NCBI GenBank assembly: GCA_029204225.1
Contig: CM055101.1
Coordinates: 38,545,374 to 38,609,373 of the forward strand
From: Diphasiastrum complanatum
Taxonomy: Eukaryota; Streptophyta; Lycopodiopsida; Lycopodiales; Lycopodiaceae
DNA length: 64,000 nucleotides
Direction: 5' to 3'
In this document: piece by piece, positions 37,901 to 49,900 of the stretch
Numbering within the stretch: position 1 is the stretch's first letter
How the letters are laid out: the number at the start of each line of letters is the position of its first letter
Program-made: the position numbers and the translations under genes
Notes under the pieces: generated by a model
Database searches by the model: none
Seen by the model: the letters and a program-made list of their open reading frames with translations, nothing else
Told to the model about the DNA's origin: nothing

Positions 37901-40900
37901 CAGATAAATAGATTATCCTAACCATTCTAGGATTCTCATCTATTGCTAAATTATTTTGAAACAACGGTATCCAGATTCATCTGAATCCTAGAATTTATAT
38001 AAAATCATGCCCTACTAAAATTAAGATTTACAGAGATGCACATAGTTGCTATCCCAATCTAGCTCAACTCTGAGCATATCTACTTTTAAGCAGAGTACAA
38101 GATAAAAAAATATCGAGATTAGCACTACTTTGCCCATTTTCCACTTCCAGTTCTAGAAATACATTAGAGTTCAACCTGGTATTATGACACCCTGGAAAGC
38201 TTCCACCTATGTGTCCTAGTGAGTCAACCTGGATTTTCGCCATCACTTATTAAGCAGGGGATGTGCCAATGATTCTCTAATGCTCTTCTGAATAACCGCT
38301 TTCAGTTAATGGAATTTTCCAAATCAGCAGTATGGATTAGAAGATTAAATGAGCATTATGATACGATTCACAATGACCATATTTAAGACCAAAAAAGTTA
38401 AATTCAATATAGATCCTAGATCTGACTTTCCCTCTTCCACAGAGATGTCATCAAGAGTTACGTTACTCTACTCTTTTAATTTCTTAGAGATCTGCAATTT
38501 TAAAAGTCTATGGAGTCCATGACATTCCTACTCACATCATCAGCACCCAAGAGAAGATGCAGATCACATACATGAAGATGCATCCGCATTAGCTTCCATC
38601 TATTTATGCAAAGACTAACATGCTGAGTTGTTTTTCTCTCTCCTCTACCATCTCTCATCTCTATCTGAGGGTTTAGCACATAATTTAGGCCTTTTCAGCT
38701 AAAATCATAAGTCACGAATGTCATAGCATTTTTCACAGAGTCTGGAGCAGCTGAAACTGAAATGGTTCATCTGGGAGATGAAAATCTCTGATATGAAAGC
38801 AAAAATCGTAGGAGTGTTCTTGTTAAAGTTAAAACAAGCCAATACGGTAGGTATTGACTTAGCAAAATATTCCGTAAGTATCTATTAACAGATACTTACA
38901 GCTCATTACTTTCGCTTGTGAATTCAGATTAATGGGCGTCATTGATATTATAGAACACTAAGACATATGCAAGAAACTCAGAACTCTTAAAAAACTCTCT
39001 TAGCAACTCCTGCTTGAGAAATTAAAGACTCTGCACAAATAGTTGTGGTTCTGTAAGAATGTAACTTGTGTATATGCAAAAATTATGATATCCACAAGTT
39101 CAATCACATTTTATATGCTACTATCTATGCAGTCCAATGCCTAGGATAAGCTTCCTAGATTTTTTAGAGGAAGCTTAAGAGATCTATCTCAACCTCGTTA
39201 ATGTTGGCAAATATATTGATGCAAGTGAAAAAAAATTGGACATAGGAAAAAAAGTTTTTGTAGATGACTCAAACTGTTTCTGTATAGAAGTTGTTGGACT
39301 GAAAATATGAAGCACCATTTGACAGAAACCAGAAACTAGAAACTGGGAGAGGGGTTGTGGCTATACTTTACATATCCACCATGTACTCCAATCGAGTAGA
39401 GAGGGAGAGGTACTTGTCCATCCAGCTGATTATCATTCAAGTATCTGCAACAAGACCTTGTCAATGTCTATTGTAAGAACTGGCACCTGCTGTTGGGGAA
39501 AAGGAATAAGCAACAAGCTAGAAAGATTAAAACATACTTGTTTTCAAGATGGAAAGCTCTATGAACAAGGTTGGATGTTTACAGCATATATGTTTTTTGG
39601 TATTATCAACGCGTGGGATCACATAGAATCGAACTTGGGTGGGCGAACCCAACTCAAGCATGATACACCAACTCACCACGTGTGGGAAGATTAGCATGAA
39701 ACAAGGATGACAGTCTCAAAGTATTGTGCATGTAGATGTTTCATTCTCTTTTTCCTCACTCTTGATAGTTCTCTACGATCTATTTTCTTCCTTCCTTTTA
39801 CTTCCTAGTCTGAATTGTTGGTTCTGTAGTGTATCTTTAATTTTTGTAATCCAAGTTGATAATGCCTTGAATTTGACATGCTAAGCCAAAAACGTGACAG
39901 CCTTGAAAGGGTAAAAGGAAGCATCCCTATGTGGTTGATGGATATGTATGGGCCTGATGGTACATCCACATAGCCAATGAAACCAACATAGAGTTTTGGA
40001 TAGGGACGGGTAGTAGGGGCAGTTGCAAGCTCACAGGCAGGGCCTAGTAGAGCACGAACAGGGCCTAGTATGGGTGCAAGGCCTAGTACATCACGGGCAA
40101 GGCCTAGTACAGCACGGGATGGGCATGGTTTAGGTGCAATGCATGGTCCAGGCGAGGCCACTTCAGTTCCATCCGCAGCAGCAGGGCCTAGTTTAGGTCC
40201 ACGAGTTTCACCCGATCATGTTGGATTAGTGGCAGCGGTTCCTTCTCGTCCCTCATCGTCATCATCAGCAGATCATAGATGCACCACATGCTTTGACGGA
40301 TCCTGCTAAGGAGAGTGACACACCTCCAGCACCTGACACTACACGGTCAAACACACCCACAGCTCACTCCATCCATCACATCCATGGGGCGTGCTAGACC
40401 AGGAGCGCCCTATACACAGCAGAGAGGGGTTAGGCCCATAGACAGCAGACTCTTGATGAATCTGGGTGGTAGAGAGAGTAGCATGCCCCGTGCACTCGAT
40501 TGGTTGGCCAGTTCATTTACGAGTGCAGCAGCCCTTTCACTTTCATATTCAATTAGGGTTTATTGGATGCTAAGTGGGCTAGCGCCGTTCTACAGGAGTG
40601 TTTCTGAGCATTTTGAGAGCCCTGAAGCTTATAGATTGGAGCCCTATGGTGGATTGCTAGTCCTTGGGCAGACTTTGAGCATCTACTGTTGTCTAGCCTG
40701 TTTTTCTCTTTGCTTTTGTAAAAATCAGCCTCCTTAGATTTGTGAAAGTGTTTGTAACTTTTTCAATTCTCAGTATTTTTCGAATCTGACAGTTGCTATA
40801 GTCATCTAGTGGTAGGTCGCTGGTGGGGTAGAGCCTATCAAATCCCTGTTCCGTGTTTTCTTCTTGTTTTCAAAGATTGTCAGTTTCAAACCCTTGTTTA

Positions 40901-43900
40901 CTGGTTCTTCAAGGAAAAGAGTTTGTGCGTTGCCAGAATTCGGCTGTCAAGGATCTATTATGTCTAGTTCTTTTAGGAATTCAGGGTAGTCCCTCTGTGT
41001 AGCTTGTTTGGGGTGAAAAAAGCTTATTTGTGCTTTGTTTCAAGTACTTTAGTTGCTGGGTTTTTGCATAATTTTTCAAGTTGCTTTGTGTTTCCTAGCT
41101 AGTTTTTGCTATGGCATCTTCTAGTGATACTACACATGATTCTCAGAGGATCGATGCACTTTCTGCCAAAGTCGATGGCATGAAGCTGATGGTAAAGCAG
41201 ATCTTAGAACAATTGAAGTCTAGCCATGCACCTGAAAGAGTTAGTGCTACAACGAATTTGGGTGGTGAGCCTGGTTCAATTAAAAGAGATGCAGATCTTG
41301 GCAGGAAGCACAAGTTGAAGTCCATTAAGGACTTGAAACCTCCAAAGTTTGTAGGTGCAATAGTTATAAGAACCACAGATGCAGTGGAAAATTGGCTGCA
41401 AAAATGGGAAAAGGCCTTTCAAATGTGTGGAATTACCGGTGATTCAGGGATGATTGCTGAAGCTACCTATCGATTATAGGAATCGGCACAATGATGGTGG
41501 AGAAAAGTTGAAAAAGATGGCCTTGTAACGGATTCTTGGAAGGCATTTTGACAATTGCTTGTAAAAAATTGAAGCCATGCAATGGCGGACAAGCCTCAAG
41601 CAAGGCAATCGATCGGTTATAGAGGCGTTGCTGAGAATCCTTGAGGAAGTGCCTATGTATTTATAGGTGTTTTATTTCATCGAAGGTCTCAAGGAGAGTT
41701 TGCGGCCTTTTGTGTGAAAGGAGCAAACACACACTATTCAGAATGCCATTCAGATGGCTATTTATTATGAAGATGGGAAGAAGTCCCATGAACCAGCTGT
41801 AGGAACCTCGAGTGGTCAAGCCCAAGGGCGCCAAATGCCTTGGGGACCAAAGGCCAGTGGCAAGGACAAGGGCAAGCTCTAGGTGACCGAAAGGGTAAAG
41901 GGGTTGATGCTTTGAAAGGCAAAGGGTTGTATGGGTGGCCTAATGCCAAGGGGGTCACCACTCTATATTGTCGCCACAAGAACAAGAGAGGGCAAAAAGA
42001 GAGAATCTATGCTTTGGATGCTTGGGACAACATCGGTGGAAGGAATGTCGACGAAACCAGATGAGAACCACCTATAATCTTCAAGTACTGCAACAGCAAG
42101 AGCCAATGGAATTGGAAGAGATCTTGCCAGAAGCTAATTCTGATGTTCCTCGTTTGATGAATGTTTCTGTGGTGTGGAAGTGTTACGAGCACGTGACCAG
42201 TGCCGAACCCTAGAGAACACAGGAGGTCAGATACCACAGTCAGGGTCGCGTCCAGTGTACACGACCAACAGGACAAGACAGTGTGAGTAGTGTGCCCTAG
42301 CACGGTCCATAGCTATGGCGGGCCTAACACAGTCTAGGGACCCTGCCAGCAGAATAGGGCCCCCTGTTGGGTCCCGACGTGCGGTCGGCCACGTCAGTGC
42401 CACGTGGCCGACACTTGGCAGTATGCATGCTACCAGTCCTCACACTAGGCTAGGAGGGGCTTACTCCATATCAGGGAGTAGGCAAGGTTGGGTGGATCTG
42501 TTAGTGTTTGCCCTACTGTGGTGTTAGGATCTATCACATTGGTATCAGAGCCATCTCCTTCTTTGGGAGTTCAGTTTTCAGCAGTGGAGAAAGTAGATGG
42601 ATTGCTCAGAACTTCTTAAAAATTTCAAAAATCTAGAAGGCAGGGCCAGCGCTGGAGAATCAGTGGTATACTGAGAAAATCTTGGTGCAAACTTCTATTT
42701 TTCCACATAGGATTTGAGTCAAAATTGAGGAGCAGGTCCAGCGCTGCCAGATCAGACTTCAATTCTGATTTTTGAGTGGAAATTTAGTGAATTCTCAACG
42801 GTTCCAGGGCAGGAAGCTTGGTATAGATCTAGCGCTCCTAGAGCTGTAGAAAAATCAGAGATTGAGATACTTTTTGGGCCCCAAATCAGTAGAAATTGGG
42901 CCAGACAGGTTGCTGCCCAATCAGCGAGGGTAGGAACTTGAAATTATCGGAGTTTTCTTGCATTTTTTTTGGACTTTACTCGGTTTTTGGGGAGCTCCAG
43001 GGCTGCACACAGATCAGCGAGCAGCTGTGTATTGTACTTCACATTTTTGAATAAATTTCTAGCTTCAGATCTGAGTTTTTCGGAGCAGCAATGGTGCATT
43101 TCAGACAGCGAGGGGGGAGAGCAAGAAAATTCAGATTTTCCTTGCATCTTTTTTGGCTTTCTACTCAATTTTTCAGAGCCACAAGTCTGCTAATAGCTCA
43201 GCGAGCAACTTCCTCCAAAAATCCGGAAATTTGAAACACTGTTTGAGCTTCAAACTTGGATTTTCCAGGACAGCAGGTCTGAGATTGGTTGTGGAAGAGC
43301 TGAGAGGATCCCTCTTTGTATTTTCTTTGGAAGTACAGTCCTCAGAAATAGCTAAGTCTTCTTTCCCTCTTTTGTACAGTTATAAATTAGTCTTTTCGAC
43401 TTTTTTTTGAGAGGAAACGTTAGGCACTCTTTTTCTATCTCTAAAAATGACCACTTCTCCGGGACCTGATCAACCCCTGACAAGAGGCATTGATGGATTA
43501 GAAACGCAATCCCTGAGGTTCAATAAAGGGAAAGAACCAATGGAAGTTGAAGAACAGGAACAATTCGCCGAAGAACTCGATGAATTGGTTACCAAAGGGC
43601 AGTTTCTCCACTTGGTAACTGAAGTGGATGAACTGAAGTTGGCATTAGCCAATTTCAAGTCCAGTGTGAATGAGTCGTTCGCTAAACTCAAAGGCTTGAT
43701 TTTGAGTTCCACAAAAGGAAGCCTTCCCTCCACTTCTCCGTTGTCCCCTTCTCCACTTCCATCAGTTTCGGGTGAGCCTATGCGGTCTCACCCCAGTGTT
43801 TTTAACGACTTAAAACCTCCTACTTTTATTAGGGAAGAGAAGGATAGAAACGCAGACATTCTACAAACCTTCCTCAGCACATGGAAGAACATTCATGCTC

Positions 43901-46900
43901 TTAAACAGACCCCTGACCATTTCGAAGCTATTGAGGCCCATGGCCTATAAGTGGTGGTTAAATCTCCAGGAGACTGGGCAGATTCCCCAGTCATGGAAGG
44001 CCTTTGAAGAAGCCTTCCTAAGAGAATTCCTACTAGATAATGAACTTGATAGAGCCTGGGAAGCCTGGGAGAAAACAGTAATGGACAAGTCCCTAATCCA
44101 ATACATCTCGTAGTATCGAGAAGCAATTTTAAAAATAAAAAATATGCATGACTATCAGAAAGTCAGGGGATTTGTCTGTGGCCTCAGAGATGAATATAAA
44201 GTAGAGGTTCAAAGAAACTCGCCTACTACCCTAGAGCAAGCTCTTAGATATGCTCAAATTTATGATGATTCAGTGAGTAGGAAGAGGGCGAGACAGCCAC
44301 CTCCTCAGAAAGACTTTCAGTTTAAAAAGAAATTTTTAAAAAGAAAGAAAGAAGATAAAGTTAAGGGTGAAGCTCCTTAGAAACGCCCATCGCTCATACA
44401 GCCCTTAAAACTAGAAGATTTTGAGAAAGCCAAACAAGAACGTTTGTGCTTTGTGTGCATGGGCAAGGGATACACAGTCAGACAGTGTCCCAAGGGGCCT
44501 TTCACTAAGAACGATAAAAAAGATAAAAAACAAGGTCATCTTGTTCAGACCGTACGTTTCCCCAATGGCTCGGCAGCTTCCGAGATCAAAGTGTATCATG
44601 AAGACCATAAACATTGTTGCCAGCTGACCTCTGCAATGCTAGTGAGACCCTTCAGTTTTGGGCCGCATGACCTAGTACGTATGCATGGGAAAGTTGATAA
44701 CCAGTCAGTTAGAGTTATGGTTGATGATGGGGCGACCCATAATTTCATCAACTACACCCTACTTAAAAAACTTAAACTTCCAGAAGTACCTAGTCATCAT
44801 AGGTGCACAGTTTCATTAGCTCAAGGTGAAGATAAGAAAATTTGGGAAACTATGGTAAGTAACTTAAACCTTGGTATTTAGGGGTACCAAGATGAAATAA
44901 TTTTTCAGATAATGCACCTGGATCGCACAGACATTGTTCTCGGGAGAGATTGGCTCTACAGTTTAGGACCTTCCCTCCACAAAAGTTATCAGGAGAACAC
45001 CCTCAGCTTTCAGCATAAAGGCCGAGAGATCCAGTTGCATGGGGAGCATGATGTTCCCAACAGTCCTATGGTCTGCAGTTCAGAGCTCTGTCAGCTAATC
45101 AGAGACGACGACCATCAGGTATTCTTATGTGACTTCCAGTTTATTCCTGAAGTTTCTATTTCCAGTTCTTTGCAGCAGAAAATCAGTAAATTAGAAGCTT
45201 TATTGTCTATATTTAAAGATGTTTTTCCTGAAGATTTATCACATGGTTTACCACCTAGTAGATAAGTAGATCATGTAATAAACCTAGTACCAGGTACAAC
45301 ACCTGTTTCTAAACCTCCGTATCAGGTCAGCCGAACAGAGGATGAGGAAATAACTAGGCAGTTAACGGATTATCTTGGGAAAGGCCAAATTCAGACCAGT
45401 AGTTCACCATGGGCCTCACTAGTCCTTTTGGTAAAAAAGAAAGAGGGGTCTATGCGTCTTTGCCTAGATTACAGAGCCCTCAATAAAGTCACAATCAAGA
45501 ATAAGTATCCTATGCCTCGGGCAGACGAGTTGTTTGATCAACTCGACGGGGCTAAATTTTTCAGTAAAATAGACCTCAGATCGGGATATCATCAAGTCCG
45601 TATAAAGTCGGAAGATGTCCCGAAAACAGCTTTTAGGGCTCGTCATGGTCATTATGAGTTTAAGATGATGCCATTTGGGCTCGCGAATGCTCCAGCTACC
45701 TTTATGACCTTGATCAACAGTGTCCTCAGACCATACTTGGGTAAGTTTGTAGTCGTATTTTTAGATGACATCCTCGTTTACAGCAAAACGAAGAAGGAGC
45801 ACCTAAAACACCTCAGAAAGGTGTTTCGACTGCTTAGAAAGCATAAGCTTTATGATAAAGAATCCAAGTGTGAATTCTTCGTTGAAGAAGTAGCTTATTT
45901 GGGTCACATTATCTCGGCAGATGGGATTAAGATGGACCCCAATAAGGTTAAAGCCATACTCAGTTGGCTGAGACCTCAGAATATTCTAGAGCGTCAGATC
46001 TTTCTTGGTTTGGCGGGATATTATAGACGATTTGTCAAGGAATATGCTCAGATAGCAGTTCCCATGACAAATCTTCTTAAGGGGAAGGGAAAGGAGTTCA
46101 TTTGGGAGTCCGCACAGCAGGAGAGCTTTGATGCTGTCAAAACAACCTTAGCCACAGTACTAGTTTTAAAAGTCGTCAACCCCAATCAGCCATTTGTGGT
46201 CAAAACAGATGCTAGCGACATTGTAGTTGGTGCTGTACTAACTCAGGGTGGACGACCAGTTGCGTTCGAGAGTAAAAAACTCGAGCCAGCTCAGACTAGG
46301 TATAGTGCCTATGAAAAGGAACTCTTTTCTAAGTCCATGCCCTTAAGACTTGGAGGCATTATTTGTATGGTGCCAACTTTGAGGTCCTGACAGACCATGA
46401 AAGTCAAAGATACCTTTGCAATCAACCTGACCTTAGAGGTCGGAAAGCTCGTTGGGCAAAGTTGATGCAAGAGTTTGATATGTCTATCAGATATAGACGG
46501 GGAAAATTCAATACAGTAGCAGATGCCCTTAGTAGAATGCCTATGATAAACGAGCAAAGTTTTACTCAGATTCGTAATGAGTTACTCTAGTCCTTGAGAG
46601 GGAAGTGCCAGCATGACACATTCTTCTCTACTATTTGGAACTCAGTCCAGAGAAAACAGTTACAGAATCCAGAACCAGTTCCCGGGGTTGGTGCCAGTTC
46701 ATCCAAGAATACGACAGCTTCCGTTGAGGATGATGATGAGTCCGAGTATAAGTCAGATGACGTTGAGGATTCTGAGCCTGTATTACCCAAGCAAACCCCA
46801 GTGGTTGAGGGTCAGTTGACTCAAGGATTCAAATGGAAACAGTATTCCATTCAAGATGAGTACTTGCTCTATAGAGATAGAGTATGGGTTCCAAATTCAG

Positions 46901-49900
46901 AGGATTATAGGCAGCGGTCCTATATGAATGTCATGACAATCCTAGTGCGGAGCACGCAGGCATACAGAAGACCTATGACCTTCTTCGTAGGCAATTTTTC
47001 TGGCCCGGTATGAAAAAGGGCGTCCAACAATATGTAACTAGTTGCCAGAAATGTCAAGTAAATAAAGCAGAGCGTTTAAAGGCAGGAGAGTATCAGCTGG
47101 TAAATGGGAGAGTATCTCCATGGATTTTATAGTAGGCCTGCCTAAAACCCAAAAGGGTAATGACGCTATATGGGTCACAGTTGACCGTCTGACCAAAATG
47201 GCTCATTTTATTCCGACCAAAACAACCGTTAGAGCTCTAGAGTTAGCAAGGTTGTTTGTAGACGGACTATTTAAATTGTACGGTCTACCTTCCGGCATAG
47301 TCAGCGACCGGGACAATAATTTTTTTGGAAATTTTTGGAGGGCAGTACTCCATTATCTCCATAATATAACAGTGCCAAACATTCGGCTACGGAATACAAC
47401 CCATTTATGCTGATGTACGGTTTTCAGCCACACTCACCCACAGTTGTAGGGTTTAAACAAGAAAAAGTTGAAGCAGCCAGAAACGTTTTAGAGGACCTAA
47501 ACCAGATGATAGAACATGCTAAGCGTAGCATTAGGCAACCCCAGGATCGAGCCAGGCATTATGCAGATCCACACAGACGGGATGTGCAGTTCTCCGCTTG
47601 TGAGAAAGTCTACTTGAGAGTCCCAGTTGACTCTAAAACCCTCAAATCAGGGTGTGTGCTAAGTTGTCTCCTAGGTATTGTGGTCCCTTTACCATCAGTT
47701 CGAGACTATGCGACAGTATTAAGGTTTTTCCAGTCTTTCATGTAAGCTAGTTACGAAAGGCCTTAGCCAGATCAGAAAATCTGGTAGGGGACAGTGTTCT
47801 AGTTCTCCCATTGGATTCTCAGCAACCTCCACATGAGCTAGAAGAGATTCTTGATAGTAGAGAGACGCAGACTCGTCATAGTCTATATCGAGAATATCTG
47901 GTCAAGTGGAATGATCAGCCTGTTGAGAATGCCACTTGGGAAAGAGGTAGCGTCCTTCGCAAGATTTTTCCAGACTTTGTCTTAGAGGACCAAGACGATT
48001 CTTAAGGGGGAGGGAGTGTTACGAGCACGTGACCAGGGCCGAACCCTAGAGAACACAGGAGGTCAGATACCACAGTCAAGGTCGTGTCCTAGTGTACACG
48101 ACCAACAGGTCAAGACAGTGTGAGTAGTGTCCCCTAGCACGGTCCATAGCTATGGCGGGCCTACACAGTCTAGGGACCCTGTCAATAGGATAGGGCCCCC
48201 TGTTGGGTCCCGACGTGCGGTCGGCCACGTCAGTGCCACATGGCCGACACTTGGCAGTATGCATGCTACCAGTCCTCACACTAGGCTAGGAGGGGCTTAC
48301 TCCATATCAGTGAGTAGGCAAGGTTGGGTGGATCAGTGTTTGCCCTACTGTGGTGTTAGGATCTTTACAGGAAGGAGGACACGGCTCCTCCAGTGACGTT
48401 ATCAAAAGCGGCGCAGCATGGGTATCAATTTCCTGACACTTCTTTCATAGTTATGCGTGGACAGCTTTGTGGTAGAAGTATTTTAGTTCTATTTGACATT
48501 GGGTCCTCGCATAATAATTGTCCAAATACCAGTACACAGTCAAGATGGCTGATGGAAAGGGTACAGAGATTTGGGACATGAGGGTTGTGAGTATGCCTTT
48601 AACTATTTAGAGTTATTCTGAGGAGATGGATTTTGAGATAACTCATTTGGCGTGCTTTAATGTCGTTCTGGGGATGTGTTGGCACACGATGCGGAAGTCT
48701 TCCATAGCCTGGAATACTCATATGTTTGAGTTTCAGCATGGTGGTAAGCTTCATTCCATCCATGTTGAGCGGGATGTGCTTCCAGGACCACTAGTCTCAG
48801 CTATGCAGTTCCGTAAGGTAAGCTGTGAAGGTATGTATGTTTGTTTTCTATTGGATATGACTACTAGTACTAGTGAGAGTAGCATGTGGCAGGTGCAAGA
48901 CAATACTTCAACTAACCTAGACCGTGAAATTAGGAGCGCGTTTGCATATGTATTTACTGATGATTTGCCATCTACATTACCGCCTAATAGGAATGTTAAA
49001 CATAAGATTGAGCTTATTCCCGGAACCTGTCCTGTAAATAGACCACCTTATAGAATGAGTTTGAGAGGAAGAGGAGGTGAGGAAGATGCTAGAGAATCTT
49101 GGCATATGTGTGTGGATTATCAAGGCCTTAACAAGATAACTACTAAGCATCAATATCCTATGCCATGTATTGATGATTTGCTTGATGCTCTTCATAGTGC
49201 TACTGTATTTAATAAGATAGGCTTGAAGAGTGGGTATCATCAGGCTAGAGTTCATGAAGAGGATGTTCGTAAAAAACTGCCTTCTGAACTTGGTTTAGTC
49301 ATTATGAGTATCTTGTGATGCCCTTTGGTTTAACTAATGCCCTAGCTACATTCATGATGTTGATGAATGAAGTACTTGTCAGAAATTATGAACTCTTGCA
49401 ACTTTGTCGTGAAGCGAAACAAAGCGAAGGGCAAACATACCCCGAAGACTAAAAGAAAAGTATTCGAGTTTCGGCCCGACAACCAGGTGGACGAAACACA
49501 ATGGAGGAAGACACGAAACAAAACGAAACAATTCGCATTGCCAACTAGCAGCTCGACAAGCGTGGTGTATTGTACCTCACGCTTAGCTGAAGTACAACGC
49601 GATAACAGAGAATAACTAACTATTTGATTAGCATTAACTTGTCTTGTGATTCTCTGATAAACTATCTTGTAAACTCCACACAGTGGAGATAAATACGTGT
49701 TTTTGATTAACACAAAGAGTGAGGACGAGAGAGAAAAAGATAGTGTACGGTTGTACATGAAAGTCTGCCAACGAGCAAAACACAACGACTGAGGTGAGGG
49801 TCAGGCCGCCAATGAGCGAGACACTGAATGACTCACCCGAAAACGTAAAACAGGAAATACAATTGTTCTCTTATCCACCTCTTCTTTGTTGGGTTGTCTT

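Larger units (their letters stand above)
42176..48374 (+). mobile_element. Ty3/gypsy chromodomain retrotransposon with two LTRs and 5-bp target duplication
   Basis: 5' LTR 42181-42538 and 3' LTR 48017-48369 are nearly identical, both starting TGTTACGAGCACG and ending in ACA. The flanks GGAAG (42176-42180 and 48370-48374) are a target-site duplication. A TGGTATCAGAGCC primer-binding site follows the 5' LTR at 42540 and a polypurine run AAGGGGGAGGGAG precedes the 3' LTR. The internal order gag-protease-RT-RNase H-integrase-chromodomain is that of plant chromoviruses. Gag and pol are split by stops and frameshifts and the integrase has lost its third acidic residue, so the copy cannot be autonomous. 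It is inserted in the outer gypsy element, opposite to the host gene. Confidence 0.95.
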
